A stretch of DNA of 64,000 nucleotides from Alcaligenaceae bacterium (GCA_013416405.1 JACCET010000001.1:434001-498000), one strand, 5' to 3'; counted from the stretch's first letter, positions 54,256 to 63,757 are shown. Numbers and translations are program-made. The notes: generated by a model not told the origin, from the letters alone.

Positions 54256-56660
54256 TGCATTCCAAGAACAGGCTTATCGATTTGGTTATGACATATTTCA
54301 AGCAAACTGCGCGCCACTGCCATCGCACCGGCCCCGCGCTATCGACCTTGGCCCTGGCCCTTGTTCTGGCTGGCTGCGCTACTCCCGAACCCAGCGCAGA
54401 GGGGCCATCGCAGTTTGTTGTGCATACCTCAAGCAGCCAGGGATGGCGCCAGGAAGGCCCCCCCAGCACTGCAACCAAGCCCGTGCCCGAACCACGAACC
54501 CGGTCCCGTCGTTTGTCGCCGCCTACCGAAACCGCCGGCACCAGTAATGCGGCCTCGGCAGGCGACGCCACATCGGACGCATCCGGCAGCAACACCATGC
54601 TTAATTTCGTGGATGCCGATTTGCAAGGCGTGGTGCGTGCACTGGCACGTTTTACTGGACACAATTTTGTGGTGGATCCGCGCGTCAAGGGCCGGCTAAC
54701 GCTCGTTTCCGAAGCGCCTGTCAATCAGGATACCGCCTATGCCATGTTGCTCAGCGCCTTACGTATGCAGGGTTTTGCGGTGGTCGACGTCGATGGCGTG
54801 AGCCGCGTTGTTCCTGAAGCCGACGCAAAGCTGCTGGGCGCCCCGGTGGCAACCGCGCAACAATCGGGCAGCGCTTACGGCGGTGAACTCATCACCCGTG
54901 TGTTTCCGCTCAAGTTTGAAAATGCCGTCAATCTGGTGCCCATACTGCGGCCCATGATCGCACCCAACAACACCATCAACGCCTACGCCGGCAACAATAC
55001 GCTGGTCATTACCGACTATGCCGACAACCTCGACCGTATTGCCGAAGTCATTGCGGGCATTGATACGGCAAACTCTCTTAATACCGACGTCGTGCCCATA
55101 CATTATGGTGTTGCCCTGGATGTTGCCGCTCTGGCCAATCAGCTGCTGGGCAACGGTTCCAGTTCCAGTGGACAGGCAGGCATGCAGGCCACCGTGGTCG
55201 CCGATCCGCGCAGCAATTCCGTTTTGCTGCGCGCCAATACGCCCGCTCAGCTGGATGTCGCGCGCGATCTGATCGAGCGCATAGACAACCCTGAAACCAA
55301 AAGCGGAAACCTGCATGTGGTGTATCTGCGCAACGCCCAGGCCACCCGCCTGGCCGATGTCCTGCGTGGCGTGCTCAGTGGCCAGGATGGCAACACCGAT
55401 TCAACAGACAATATATCTGGCAGCCTGTCAGGCGGCGTAGGTGGAACGCTTTCGGGCAACAATCAGGGCGGGCTGAACACCAGCATGAATTCGGCCATGG
55501 GATCCAACTCGGGCGGCGGCCTGACAGGCAGCGCCCTGGAAAGCCTATCTGGCAGCCTGGGCGGCACGGGTAACTCCATGCAAACCAAAGCTTTCAGCGC
55601 TGGCGGTGCCACCATCCAGGCCGATCCTGCTACCAATACGCTTATCATCAAGGCCCCGCCACCACTCTACCGCAGTCTGCGTGAAGTCATAGACCAGCTC
55701 GACCAGCGCCGCGCCCAGGTGCTGGTCGAAAGTCTGATCGTCGAAGTCAGCACCGACAAAGCGGCCGAGTTCGGTATTCAGTGGATGGCCGGCGGCGATA
55801 ATGTATCCAGCGGTGGGACCTCTTTTATCGGTGGCTCCAACTTTGGCGGTAGCGGTCTCAATCCAAACGGCCTTACCACTATTGACGCCCTGGCCCAGGG
55901 TCTGAGCCTGGGCGTGGTCAAGGGCACTGTCAATGTCCTTGGCAGTGAAATCCTTAATCTGAGCGTACTGGCTCGTGCCCTGCAAACCAGCGGCGATGCC
56001 AATGTCTTGTCCACGCCCAACTTGATGACGCTGGACAACGAAGAGGCCAGCATCATAGTCGGTCGCACCGTGCCCTTTGTGACCGGCCAATACACCACGT
56101 CGGCCGATGGCGCCAGTAACCCCTTCCAGACTGTTACCCGTGAAGATGTCGGCCTGACACTGCGCATACGGCCCCAGATTTCCGAAGGCGGCACGGTCAA
56201 GATGGCGCTTTACCAGGAAGTCAGCAGCATCGACGTCGCCGCCTCCAATTCGGGCGCCGGGTTGATCACGCGCAAGCGCGCGCTGGAAACCAACGTGCTG
56301 GTCGATGACGGGCAAATCATCGTGCTGGGCGGCCTGCTCGAAGACTCTGTCAACGACAGCACAAGCGGCGTGCCGGTGCTGGGCGATATCCCCCTGTTGG
56401 GCAATCTGTTCCGCTATGAAAAGCGCAGCCGGACCAAGACGAATCTGATGGTGTTCCTGCGCCCTCATATTGTGCGCAATGCCCGCGATGGCGCCAGCCT
56501 GACACTGGATCGCTACAACTATATGCGTGCCGCGCAATCAGGGTTGCCAGCGCGATCCACCTGGTTCTCGCCGGACGCGGCTGCGCAGCAGTTGCCCGAA
56601 GTTCTGCGCGACCCGGGTACCGGGCTGCTCGATTTACGCGATCCTCCCGGTGCACTATGA
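54255..56660 (+). CDS. gspD: Type II secretion secretin GspD
   Basis: 801 residues, lipidation site VLAGC near residue 36 after a long leader. N-domains start with MLNFVDADLQGVVRALARFTGHNFVVDPRVKGRLTLVSE (N0) and YLRNAQATRLADVLRGVL, with a Gly/Ser-rich insert around 390-450. The C-terminal secretin motif is VPVLGDIPLLGNLFRYEKRSRTKTNLMVFLRPHIV. It forms the outer-membrane channel. No separate pilotin gene (GspS) is seen, so the lipid anchor may help its targeting. Confidence 0.93.
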   Translation: MHSKNRLIDLVMTYFKQTARHCHRTGPALSTLALALVLAGCATPEPSAEGPSQFVVHTSSSQGWRQEGPPSTATKPVPEPRTRSRRLSPPTETAGTSNAASAGDATSDASGSNTMLNFVDADLQGVVRALARFTGHNFVVDPRVKGRLTLVSEAPVNQDTAYAMLLSALRMQGFAVVDVDGVSRVVPEADAKLLGAPVATAQQSGSAYGGELITRVFPLKFENAVNLVPILRPMIAPNNTINAYAGNNTLVITDYADNLDRIAEVIAGIDTANSLNTDVVPIHYGVALDVAALANQLLGNGSSSSGQAGMQATVVADPRSNSVLLRANTPAQLDVARDLIERIDNPETKSGNLHVVYLRNAQATRLADVLRGVLSGQDGNTDSTDNISGSLSGGVGGTLSGNNQGGLNTSMNSAMGSNSGGGLTGSALESLSGSLGGTGNSMQTKAFSAGGATIQADPATNTLIIKAPPPLYRSLREVIDQLDQRRAQVLVESLIVEVSTDKAAEFGIQWMAGGDNVSSGGTSFIGGSNFGGSGLNPNGLTTIDALAQGLSLGVVKGTVNVLGSEILNLSVLARALQTSGDANVLSTPNLMTLDNEEASIIVGRTVPFVTGQYTTSADGASNPFQTVTREDVGLTLRIRPQISEGGTVKMALYQEVSSIDVAASNSGAGLITRKRALETNVLVDDGQIIVLGGLLEDSVNDSTSGVPVLGDIPLLGNLFRYEKRSRTKTNLMVFLRPHIVRNARDGASLTLDRYNYMRAAQSGLPARSTWFSPDAAAQQLPEVLRDPGTGLLDLRDPPGAL

Positions 56661-58078
56661 ACACACGGCTACCCTATGCCTGGGCGCGCACCCACAGGGC
56701 TCTGATCCAGACAGGCCCTGCGGGTGCCGTGCTCACGACTACTGCCAGCACACCGACCTGGGCATTGGCGGAGATCCGGCGCCGGCACGGTGAACTCGCA
56801 CAACGAGCGGTCAGCGAATCCGAGCTCGATACGCTGCTGGCTGCGACCTATGCCCAAACCGGCGATGCGGCCGCCGTGGTGGACGCGGCGGCCAATGAAA
56901 TCGATCTTGACCGCCTGATGCAGGACATTCCTGAAATCGAAGACCTGCTCGAAGCCCACGACGATGCCCCCGTCATACGCATGATCAATGCATTGTTCAC
57001 CCAGGCGGTACGCGATGGCGCCAGCGACATACACCTGGAAGTCTTCGAAACGCATTCCGTGGTGCGCTACCGGGTGGATGGCACTTTGCGCGACATCGTC
57101 AATCCCCGGCGCGCCCTGCACAATGCGCTGGTGTCCCGTATCAAGATCATGGCCAGCCTGGATATTGCCGAGAAGCGTTTGCCGCAAGATGGGCGCATTG
57201 CCTTGCGCGTGGGTGGCCGCCCCATTGATGTACGCGTATCCACACTGCCCACCGGACACGGTGAGCGGGCTGTGCTGCGCCTGCTCGACAAGGAGGCCGG
57301 CCGCCTGGAGCTCGAACGCCTGGGCATGGCGCCGCCAGTACTTGCCAAGCTAGACGCGCTTATACGTCAGCCCCACGGCATTGTGCTGGTTACCGGCCCC
57401 ACCGGCAGCGGAAAAAGCACCACGCTCTATGCCGCGCTAGGTCGGCTGGATGCCACCACCACCAACATTCTGACGGTCGAAGATCCCATAGAATACGATC
57501 TGCCCGGCATAGGCCAGACCCAGGTCAACGCGCGCATAGAGCTTAACTTCGCGACCGCTCTGCGCGCCATTTTGCGCCAGGATCCGGATGTGATCATGAT
57601 AGGCGAGATACGTGATCTGGAAACCGCACAAATTGCCGTTCAGGCCTCATTGACCGGCCACCTGGTGTTGGCCACGCTGCATACCAATGACGCCGTATCT
57701 GCTGTAACCCGCCTGACCGACATGGGTGTGGAGCCTTTTCTGCTGGCTTCCACACTACAAGGCGTATTGGCCCAGCGCCTGATCCGCAAACTGTGTCCGC
57801 ATTGCAAGTCCACTCATCCCGACGGAACTGCCTCCTGGACCGCCGGAGGATGCGAGCGCTGCAGCCATACAGGGTACATGGGCCGCACGGGCGTGCACGA
57901 GCTGTTTGTCCTGGACGACAGCACGCGTGGCCTGATACATGAAGACGCCGGTGAACAGGCACTACGCCAGGCCGCCGTGCACTCGGGCATGCGCAGTCTG
58001 CGCCACGACGGAAATCGCTGGGTTGAGCTAGGCATCACCACCGATGAAGAGATGGCCCGCGTAACACGCGATACCTGA
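56657..58078 (+). CDS. gspE: Type II secretion ATPase GspE
   Basis: 473 residues. The N-terminal part is short, followed by the AAA-type core: Walker A GPTGSGKSTT, Asp box DGTLRDIVNPRRALHNALVSRIKIMASLDIAEKRLPQDGRI, Walker B VIMIGEIRDLETAQIAVQASLTGHLVLATLHTNDA, and the tetracysteine zinc loop CPHC...CERC near the end. It supplies energy for pseudopilus assembly. The start overlaps the gspD stop by 4 bp. Confidence 0.95.
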   Translation: MNTRLPYAWARTHRALIQTGPAGAVLTTTASTPTWALAEIRRRHGELAQRAVSESELDTLLAATYAQTGDAAAVVDAAANEIDLDRLMQDIPEIEDLLEAHDDAPVIRMINALFTQAVRDGASDIHLEVFETHSVVRYRVDGTLRDIVNPRRALHNALVSRIKIMASLDIAEKRLPQDGRIALRVGGRPIDVRVSTLPTGHGERAVLRLLDKEAGRLELERLGMAPPVLAKLDALIRQPHGIVLVTGPTGSGKSTTLYAALGRLDATTTNILTVEDPIEYDLPGIGQTQVNARIELNFATALRAILRQDPDVIMIGEIRDLETAQIAVQASLTGHLVLATLHTNDAVSAVTRLTDMGVEPFLLASTLQGVLAQRLIRKLCPHCKSTHPDGTASWTAGGCERCSHTGYMGRTGVHELFVLDDSTRGLIHEDAGEQALRQAAVHSGMRSLRHDGNRWVELGITTDEEMARVTRDT

Positions 58079-58097
58079 GCCCGGGAAACCAGCCGAT

Positions 58098-59306
58098 ATG
58101 CCCACCTATCAATACGAAGCCTCGAATGCCACCGGACGCGTGGAACGTGGGCTGATCGACGCCGACACGGAACGCAACGCGCGGCAAATATTGCGCACAC
58201 GCGGCTTGCTGCCGTTATCGCTCAAAGACACCGGCGGACGCAACAAAAGTGGCCAACTGCTCAAGGGCAGGCGCATCAGCGATTCGGACCTGGGCTGGCT
58301 TACCCGCCAGCTGGCCAGCCTGCTGGCTGCGCGCCTGACGCTGGAAGCGGCATTAAGCGCAACGCTGGAGCAGGCCGAACGCCAGCACGTTGCACATGCT
58401 CTGGCGGCCGTCAGGGCCGACATCCGGGCTGGCCACAGGCTGGGCGAGGCACTGGCTGCACGCCCTCATGATTTTCCGCCCATATATCGGGCGCTGATCG
58501 ACGCAGGTGAACAATCGGGCGACTTATCACAAGTCATGGAAAAGCTTGCCGACTACATCGAGACACGGGGAGCCCTGCGCAACAAGATCCTCACCGCTTT
58601 CATCTACCCCATCATCGTTTCTGTCGTATCCATAGGCATAGTGATTTTCCTGCTCAGCTATGTGGTGCCTCAAGTGGTGGGTGCTTTCAATCAGACGCAA
58701 CAAACCCTGCCTTTGCTGACCCGCATAATGCTGGCCGCCAGTGGCTTTGTACAAGACTGGGGCATACTCGCCGCCGTGGCCATGGCGCTGGTATTTGCTT
58801 TATGGCGCTGGCGCTTGCGCAATCCTGATGCTCGTCTGGCCTGGCATGCACGCGTATTGCGCCTGCCGTTGCTGGGCCGCTATGTGCTGGGCGTCAATAC
58901 GACCCGCTATGCTGCTACGTTGGGTATTCTGACCAGTAGCGGCGTGCCCTTGCTGGCGGCGCTGGAAGCCTCGCGCCGTACCTTGGGCAATGACAAGCTG
59001 CGTCTGGCTGTCGATGAAGCCACTCGGCATGTGCGCGAAGGCAGCCCTTTGGCTCCCGCCCTGGCGGCGCAGAAGGTCTTTCCACCGCTGCTGATCCACC
59101 TAATCGGCAGCGGCGAACGTACGGGTGAACTGCCGGTCATGCTGGAGCGGGCCGCCCGAACGCTATCTGGCGAACTGGAACGCCGCGCCATGACCATGAC
59201 CGCCCTGCTTGAACCGCTTATGATACTGGTCATGGGAGGCATAGTGCTGCTTATCGTGTTGGCCGTGATGATGCCGATTATTGAAATCAATCAAATGATT
59301 CAGTAA
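58098..59306 (+). CDS. gspF: Type II secretion inner-membrane protein GspF
   Basis: 402 residues, the normal length, with two homologous GspF domains and three membrane helices. Landmarks: RQLASLLAARLTLEAALSATLEQAERQHVAHAL, IYPIIVSVVSIGIVIFLLSYVVPQVVGAF, and the final helix LLEPLMILVMGGIVLLIVLAVMMPI. It forms the platform on which the pseudopilus grows. Last gene of the gspGHIJKLMNDEF cluster, and it converges with the FGE-like gene 6 bp later. Confidence 0.95.
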   Translation: MPTYQYEASNATGRVERGLIDADTERNARQILRTRGLLPLSLKDTGGRNKSGQLLKGRRISDSDLGWLTRQLASLLAARLTLEAALSATLEQAERQHVAHALAAVRADIRAGHRLGEALAARPHDFPPIYRALIDAGEQSGDLSQVMEKLADYIETRGALRNKILTAFIYPIIVSVVSIGIVIFLLSYVVPQVVGAFNQTQQTLPLLTRIMLAASGFVQDWGILAAVAMALVFALWRWRLRNPDARLAWHARVLRLPLLGRYVLGVNTTRYAATLGILTSSGVPLLAALEASRRTLGNDKLRLAVDEATRHVREGSPLAPALAAQKVFPPLLIHLIGSGERTGELPVMLERAARTLSGELERRAMTMTALLEPLMILVMGGIVLLIVLAVMMPIIEINQMIQ

Positions 59307-59312
59307 GGCCTT

Positions 59313-60452
59313 TTAACTGCCAAGCTTGATTGCGGGCGTATCCTGAACCAGTCTGAAGCCCAGGTGCGACATCGGACTGTAAGGATCCGAGCTGCGCCGG
59401 GCGCTGGGCCGGTACGACAGGCAGTACGATTCATTGCACAGAAACGAGCCGCCACGTATGACCCGCTTGGGCGCACCGACCGGTACGCCAGGCTCGCTGG
59501 GATCAAATGATTCAGTCGGGCCTTGCGGGTTGTTTATTGGCTTCTTGCCCTTGCCCGCCTGCATGGCGAAATAGTCAAAGCGATACCAGTCGGCGACCCA
59601 TTGCCAGGCGTTGCCTGTCATGTCGTGCAAGCCATAGCCATTCGGAGGAAAGGTTCCTGCGGGCACGGTACCGATGGCACCCCCCGCCTTGGGGCTGATC
59701 ACTGGAAAGGTTTGCTGTGCGGTATCCCAGTAGTTCGCCTGCATTTGGCCATCGGGCGCAAGTTCATTGCCCCAAACATAGGTGGCCTGTTCCAGGCCGC
59801 CACGCGCGGCGAACTCCCACTCTGCTTCGGTCGGCAAGCGCTTGCCCGCCCATTTTGCATAAGCCTGGACGTCTATATAGCTGACTTGCACGACCGGATG
59901 ATCGCCCTTGTCTGCTATGGAGCTGCCAGGGCCTTGGGGATGACGCCAGTCGGCGCCCGGTGCATAGCGCCACCACTGGGAATAGTCGGTCAGATCGACA
60001 GGTTGATCGGTACCTACAAAAACCATGGCGCCGGGAAGCAGCACACTGTCGGGTGGCTTCGGTATGCCCGGCGGCAATTGCACTCGTATGGTTTCCCAGT
60101 CGGGTTTTTGCTCGGCCGTGGTGATATACCCCGTTTCTTTCACGAACTGGGCAAACTGATCGTTGGTGACGTGAGTAACGTCCATCCAGAAACCATGCAC
60201 TTTGACTGGATGCGTGGGACGCTCGTTGGGCTGGGCCAGCTTGCTGTCGCTGCCCATCAGGAAGGTACCACCCGGCACCCACGCCATACCCTGGGGCGTG
60301 TCTACGCCGTCACCCAGAATAACGACGGGCTCTGCGTTGCCTGGTTGCGACGGCCAGGCCAGCCAGGCCGCCGCACCGCTTGCGGCGGCAAGCCCAATTA
60401 AGGCGCCGCCTATCAAGAGTAGGCGGCGCCGTGGCTGTTTGGTGGAGCGCAT
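59313..60452 (-). CDS. Exported formylglycine-generating-enzyme-like protein
   Basis: 379 residues from ATG 60450-60452 (a GTG at 60464 is also in frame). The N-terminus is a membrane anchor or Tat-like signal (PRRRLLLIGGALIGLAAASGAAAWLA), then a full FGE-sulfatase domain: MAWVPGGTFLMGSD, VSYIDVQAYAKWAGKRLPTEAEWEFAARGG, and GNAWQWVADWY. The C-terminal RGGSFLCNESYCLSYRPSARRSSDP keeps both copper-binding cysteines, five apart, as in human FGE. It would modify a sulfatase in the periplasm. No sulfatase gene is in this window, so the substrate is unknown. Confidence 0.82.
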   Translation of the reverse strand: MRSTKQPRRRLLLIGGALIGLAAASGAAAWLAWPSQPGNAEPVVILGDGVDTPQGMAWVPGGTFLMGSDSKLAQPNERPTHPVKVHGFWMDVTHVTNDQFAQFVKETGYITTAEQKPDWETIRVQLPPGIPKPPDSVLLPGAMVFVGTDQPVDLTDYSQWWRYAPGADWRHPQGPGSSIADKGDHPVVQVSYIDVQAYAKWAGKRLPTEAEWEFAARGGLEQATYVWGNELAPDGQMQANYWDTAQQTFPVISPKAGGAIGTVPAGTFPPNGYGLHDMTGNAWQWVADWYRFDYFAMQAGKGKKPINNPQGPTESFDPSEPGVPVGAPKRVIRGGSFLCNESYCLSYRPSARRSSDPYSPMSHLGFRLVQDTPAIKLGS

Positions 60453-60518
60453 GGAATTCTTCACAAGTATTGGCCCGGATAGTTTTGTACGACGGAATGG
60501 TCCGCCGGATCACTAGTA

Positions 60519-60533
60519 TTGATAGATTATCAA
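60519..60533. promoter_or_regulatory. Palindrome in the FGE/spermidine-synthase-like divergent region
   Basis: TTGATA-GAT-TATCAA has perfect 6-bp arms. It resembles an FNR/Crp-type half-site pair but with the wrong spacing. It lies 67 bp from the FGE start and 97 bp from the plus-strand start and may regulate either gene. Confidence 0.4.
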
Positions 60534-60629
60534 AATGTAAAAAAATAGTAGCAGATTCCAGCTGCTCCAGGCTTGAACTTTTTGCGGCTGCCCGGCTCAT
60601 GAGCTATTTCTGGACGGTGTGGGGGATAC

Positions 60630-61571
60630 ATGGTGGATAATGCCTGCTATGTTGATAGCCCGTACATCATGACCACGCAGCGCCGCTCCTTCCTGCTCGC
60701 ACTTGCCGGTGGGTTCGCTGCCGCCTGCGCGGCCATGTTGATCCACTGGCTGGCGAGTACCCCCGAGACACGACTCATACACACTGAACCTTCCGAGTTT
60801 GCACCTGTTGTGGTGCTCGAAGAGCACGGCCAGCGCTGCATGAATTTCAACACCATAGAAGATAACGGCAGACACACCTGCCTGGACTTGAGCGATCCCG
60901 ACAAAATGGTGTTCGCCTACACCCGTATGATGACGAGTGCGCTACTGCTCAAGCCCGATACAAGCAGCGTGCTGGTGATAGGGCTGGGCGGCGCAACCTT
61001 GCCGCTGGCCCTGGCCAAAATCCTGCCCGACGCCACGATAGACAGCGTTGAAATAGACCCCGCAGTCGCCCGCGTGGCCGAACGCTTTTTCGGCTACCGA
61101 CAAGGCCCCAGGCAACAGCTGTTCATTGAAGACGGCCGCGCCTTTGTAGAGCGGGCGCGTCGGGCAGGCAAGCAATACGACATGATCATGCTGGACGCCT
61201 TCGACTCCGACTACATACCTGCACACCTGCTGACCCGGGAATTTTTCGAGCATGTGCGAGCCATACTCGCACCAGATGGTGTGCTGGTGGCCAACTCTTT
61301 TACCGTCAGTACCATGTATGAACGTGAATCAGCCACCTATGCGGCGGTATTCGGTGATTTTTTCAATCTGCGACCTGAAAACCGAGGAGCCGACGCCAAT
61401 CGCGTCATCATTGCCACGCGAGGCGCTTTGCCCGACACTGATACTCTGCGTCGCAATGCGGTTGCCATGACAGCCAGACTTGCGCCTTTCGGTATTCAGG
61501 CTGAACAGATGCTGCGACTGTTTTCGCGCGAGCGCGACTGGCCGCAAGACGCGGCTATATTGACGGACTGA
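60630..61571 (+). CDS. Membrane-anchored spermidine-synthase-like methyltransferase-fold protein
   Basis: 313 residues from ATG 60630 or 300 from ATG 60669; neither has a perfect ribosome site. One membrane helix (RRSFLLALAGGFAAACAAMLIHWLA) anchors a spermidine-synthase-type Rossmann domain: VLVIGLGGATLPLALAKILPDATIDSVEIDP and MLDAFDSDYIPAHLLTREFFEHVRAILAPDGVLVANSF. Classical synthases are cytoplasmic, and the family includes many proteins of unknown substrate, so actual polyamine synthesis is not certain. It lies 21 bp before the response-regulator gene and may be in the same operon. Confidence 0.75.
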   Translation: MVDNACYVDSPYIMTTQRRSFLLALAGGFAAACAAMLIHWLASTPETRLIHTEPSEFAPVVVLEEHGQRCMNFNTIEDNGRHTCLDLSDPDKMVFAYTRMMTSALLLKPDTSSVLVIGLGGATLPLALAKILPDATIDSVEIDPAVARVAERFFGYRQGPRQQLFIEDGRAFVERARRAGKQYDMIMLDAFDSDYIPAHLLTREFFEHVRAILAPDGVLVANSFTVSTMYERESATYAAVFGDFFNLRPENRGADANRVIIATRGALPDTDTLRRNAVAMTARLAPFGIQAEQMLRLFSRERDWPQDAAILTD

Positions 61572-61592
61572 ACGTTCAAGGGGACAGCACCG

Positions 61593-62297
61593 GTGATATG
61601 GAATTGCCTAATTATTGAAGATGACCGTGACAACGCCCGCTATATTGCCGATGGATTCAAAGAGCAGGGGCATTGGCCCGTGATTTGTCATGATGGCGTT
61701 GAAGGGTTGCAGCGCGCCACCTCCGAACCCTGGGATCTGATCATTCTTGATCGCATGCTGCCAAAACAAATAGATGGCCTGTCGATTCTGACCACTTTGC
61801 GTGGCGTCGGCATAAAAACACCAGTTATAGTCCTGAGCGCCTTGACCGCGCTGGACGAAAGGGTGCGCGGGCTGAAGTCGGGCGGCGATGACTACCTGAC
61901 CAAGCCTTTTGCCCTGATCGAATTGCTGACGCGTGCCGAAGCCCTGATACGCCGTTCCAGATCCAGCAACAGCGACCGTGTGCTGGTAGTTGCCGACTTG
62001 CGCCTGGACTTGTCCATACCCAGGGCCACACGCACCGGCAGACTGCTGGCCTTGCAGCCCCGTGAATTTCGTCTGCTGTCCTACATGATGATGCACCCTG
62101 ATCAGACCTTGACCCGAGCCATGCTGCTGGGCACGGTATGGGGTTATCAATTCAATCCGCAAACCAATGTCATCGATGCGGCCATTAGCCGCCTGCGCCA
62201 GAAGGTCGACGGCGAGCACACCGGCCCAGCCCTGATCCATACGGTCAGGGGCGTGGGCTATATGCTGACCAGCAAGCCGGCTGGCGACGCTGGCTGA
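61593..62297 (+). CDS. OmpR-family response regulator (GTG start)
   Basis: 234 residues from GTG 61593 with AAGGGG 9 nt upstream. The receiver domain has EDD (residues 9-11), the phosphoacceptor Asp53 in LIILDRMLP, and the conserved Lys in YLTKPF. The C-terminal winged HTH is FRLLSYMMMHPDQTLTRAMLLGTVWG...SRLRQKVD. It is paired with the following sensor kinase. A likely target is the tctB promoter next door, where a direct repeat with 11-bp period is found. Confidence 0.9.
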   Translation: MIWNCLIIEDDRDNARYIADGFKEQGHWPVICHDGVEGLQRATSEPWDLIILDRMLPKQIDGLSILTTLRGVGIKTPVIVLSALTALDERVRGLKSGGDDYLTKPFALIELLTRAEALIRRSRSSNSDRVLVVADLRLDLSIPRATRTGRLLALQPREFRLLSYMMMHPDQTLTRAMLLGTVWGYQFNPQTNVIDAAISRLRQKVDGEHTGPALIHTVRGVGYMLTSKPAGDAG

Positions 62298-62298
62298 C

Positions 62299-63744
62299 GT
62301 GGCGCGGCGCACGCGTTTCAAGCGGATAGCCCAGACCTGGCGGGGACTTTGGGATTCCGTTGCCTTTCGTCTGACCTTCAATTACAGCCTGCTGGCTGTC
62401 TGCACCACGATCCTGCTTCTGGTGTTTTCCTACGGGAAAATCACTGATGTACTGCAAACCCAGTTCCAGCGCCAGGTCGTGCTGACCACCCAGCGCCTGG
62501 TCGCTCATCACGAACAATACGGGCGCTCCGCCCTGACCAAGGAAATCAGGCAATTGCTCTCGGATCAAACCGATATCGACACCGAGATGTATTTGCTGCT
62601 GGATGAGCAAGGAAACAAGCTGGCGGGTAACCTGGCCCTTTTCCCCACTGCGGGACTAGCCCACGACACGCGCGGCCCCATAGAGCTGGAGGTGCAGAGG
62701 CACGGTGCCAAGGTATCGGCGTTGATGGGTATACGGCGTTTGAGCGATGGCAGCACCTTGGCCGTGGGACGCGATACTCAGGACATGACCGATATCCGGC
62801 AACTGATACTCAATGCCATCATTGCCGCCATGCTGATCGCCCTGCTGCTGGTCATGTTGGGTACGGCCTTATTTCGTCGCACGCTGCGCAAGCGCGTCCA
62901 GGCCATTCGGGAAACCGCCGTTCATGTGGGTACTGGCCAGCTGGCCAGTCGTGTCCCTATTTCGCCTCAGGCTGACGAATTTGAGCAACTGCGCGGCGAT
63001 ATCAATCGCATGCTGGATAGGATCGAGACCTTGATGAACGGAGTACGCAATGTGTCCGATTCCATTGCGCACAACATCCGCACGCCCCTTGCGCGCGTAT
63101 TGGTCGGCCTGGACAGGGCCCGCCATGAAGAGCACGATAAAGTAGCGCTTATAAGCGCCATAGACGCTGCTTCAAATGAAATCATGGATTTGATCAACGT
63201 TTCCGAAAAACTGCTGCTGATTGCCGAGGCGGAATCGGGCGTGCGCAGACAGGTTTTTCGCCCGCTGCAGCTGCAAGCCATCGCGCGCGATGTCATCGAC
63301 CTATATGAACCCTTTGCAGCAGAGCTGGGCACAACACTGGTACACACGGATCAGGCCATAAGCGCCTGTGACCAGGAAGCATGGGTCATGGGTGATGCCG
63401 ATCTGCTCGCCGGCGCGCTGGCCAACCTGGTGGATAATGCCTTGAAGTTCACGGGGCCTGGCGCCCGCGTGGAAATAAGCACAAGACAGCACGAGGGGCA
63501 CGCAGTGCTGACCGTGGTCGACAGCGGGCACGGCGTACATAGCCATCATTTGAAACACCTGGGCACACGCTTCTTTCGCCTTGAGCCCCAGGTGCCTGGT
63601 TCGGGACTGGGGCTGGCATCCGTGCGCGCCATAATCTTGCTGCATGGCGGCAAACTGAGCTTTGAAACGGCACAGCCGGGCCTGTGCGCGCGCATAGCGC
63701 TCCCGCTGCACATACCAACCGACAACAACATGACCAAACGGTAA
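62299..63744 (+). CDS. Sensor histidine kinase (GTG start)
   Basis: 481 residues from GTG 62299, one base after the regulator stop. Two membrane helices flank a periplasmic sensor loop (about 30-160). A HAMP region follows, then the HisKA phosphorylation box DSIAHNIRTPLARVLVGLDRA, the N-box NLVDNALKFTG, and GSGLGLASVRAIILLHGG. The class is typical of OmpR-type systems, including TctE-like tricarboxylate sensors; the proximity to tctB makes organic acid sensing plausible but not proven. Confidence 0.9.
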   Translation: MARRTRFKRIAQTWRGLWDSVAFRLTFNYSLLAVCTTILLLVFSYGKITDVLQTQFQRQVVLTTQRLVAHHEQYGRSALTKEIRQLLSDQTDIDTEMYLLLDEQGNKLAGNLALFPTAGLAHDTRGPIELEVQRHGAKVSALMGIRRLSDGSTLAVGRDTQDMTDIRQLILNAIIAAMLIALLLVMLGTALFRRTLRKRVQAIRETAVHVGTGQLASRVPISPQADEFEQLRGDINRMLDRIETLMNGVRNVSDSIAHNIRTPLARVLVGLDRARHEEHDKVALISAIDAASNEIMDLINVSEKLLLIAEAESGVRRQVFRPLQLQAIARDVIDLYEPFAAELGTTLVHTDQAISACDQEAWVMGDADLLAGALANLVDNALKFTGPGARVEISTRQHEGHAVLTVVDSGHGVHSHHLKHLGTRFFRLEPQVPGSGLGLASVRAIILLHGGKLSFETAQPGLCARIALPLHIPTDNNMTKR

Positions 63745-63757
63745 TGTTTCGGTAATG
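63739..63757 (+). promoter_or_regulatory. Direct repeat upstream of tctB, candidate response-regulator box
   Basis: CGGTAATG occurs twice (63739-63746 and 63750-63757), 11 bp apart, straddling the kinase stop. OmpR-family regulators bind such tandem repeats, so this may be the site of the adjacent regulator. Confidence 0.5.

Noticed and set aside
55545-56537. Minus-strand open frame of 330 codons opposite gspD
   Set aside because: gspD is supported by secretin motifs along the same stretch; the antisense frame has no recognisable domain and no ribosome site.
60519-60533. FNR box in front of the FGE-like gene
   Set aside because: The two half-sites TTGAT/ATCAA are separated by five bases instead of four, so it does not match the consensus spacing.
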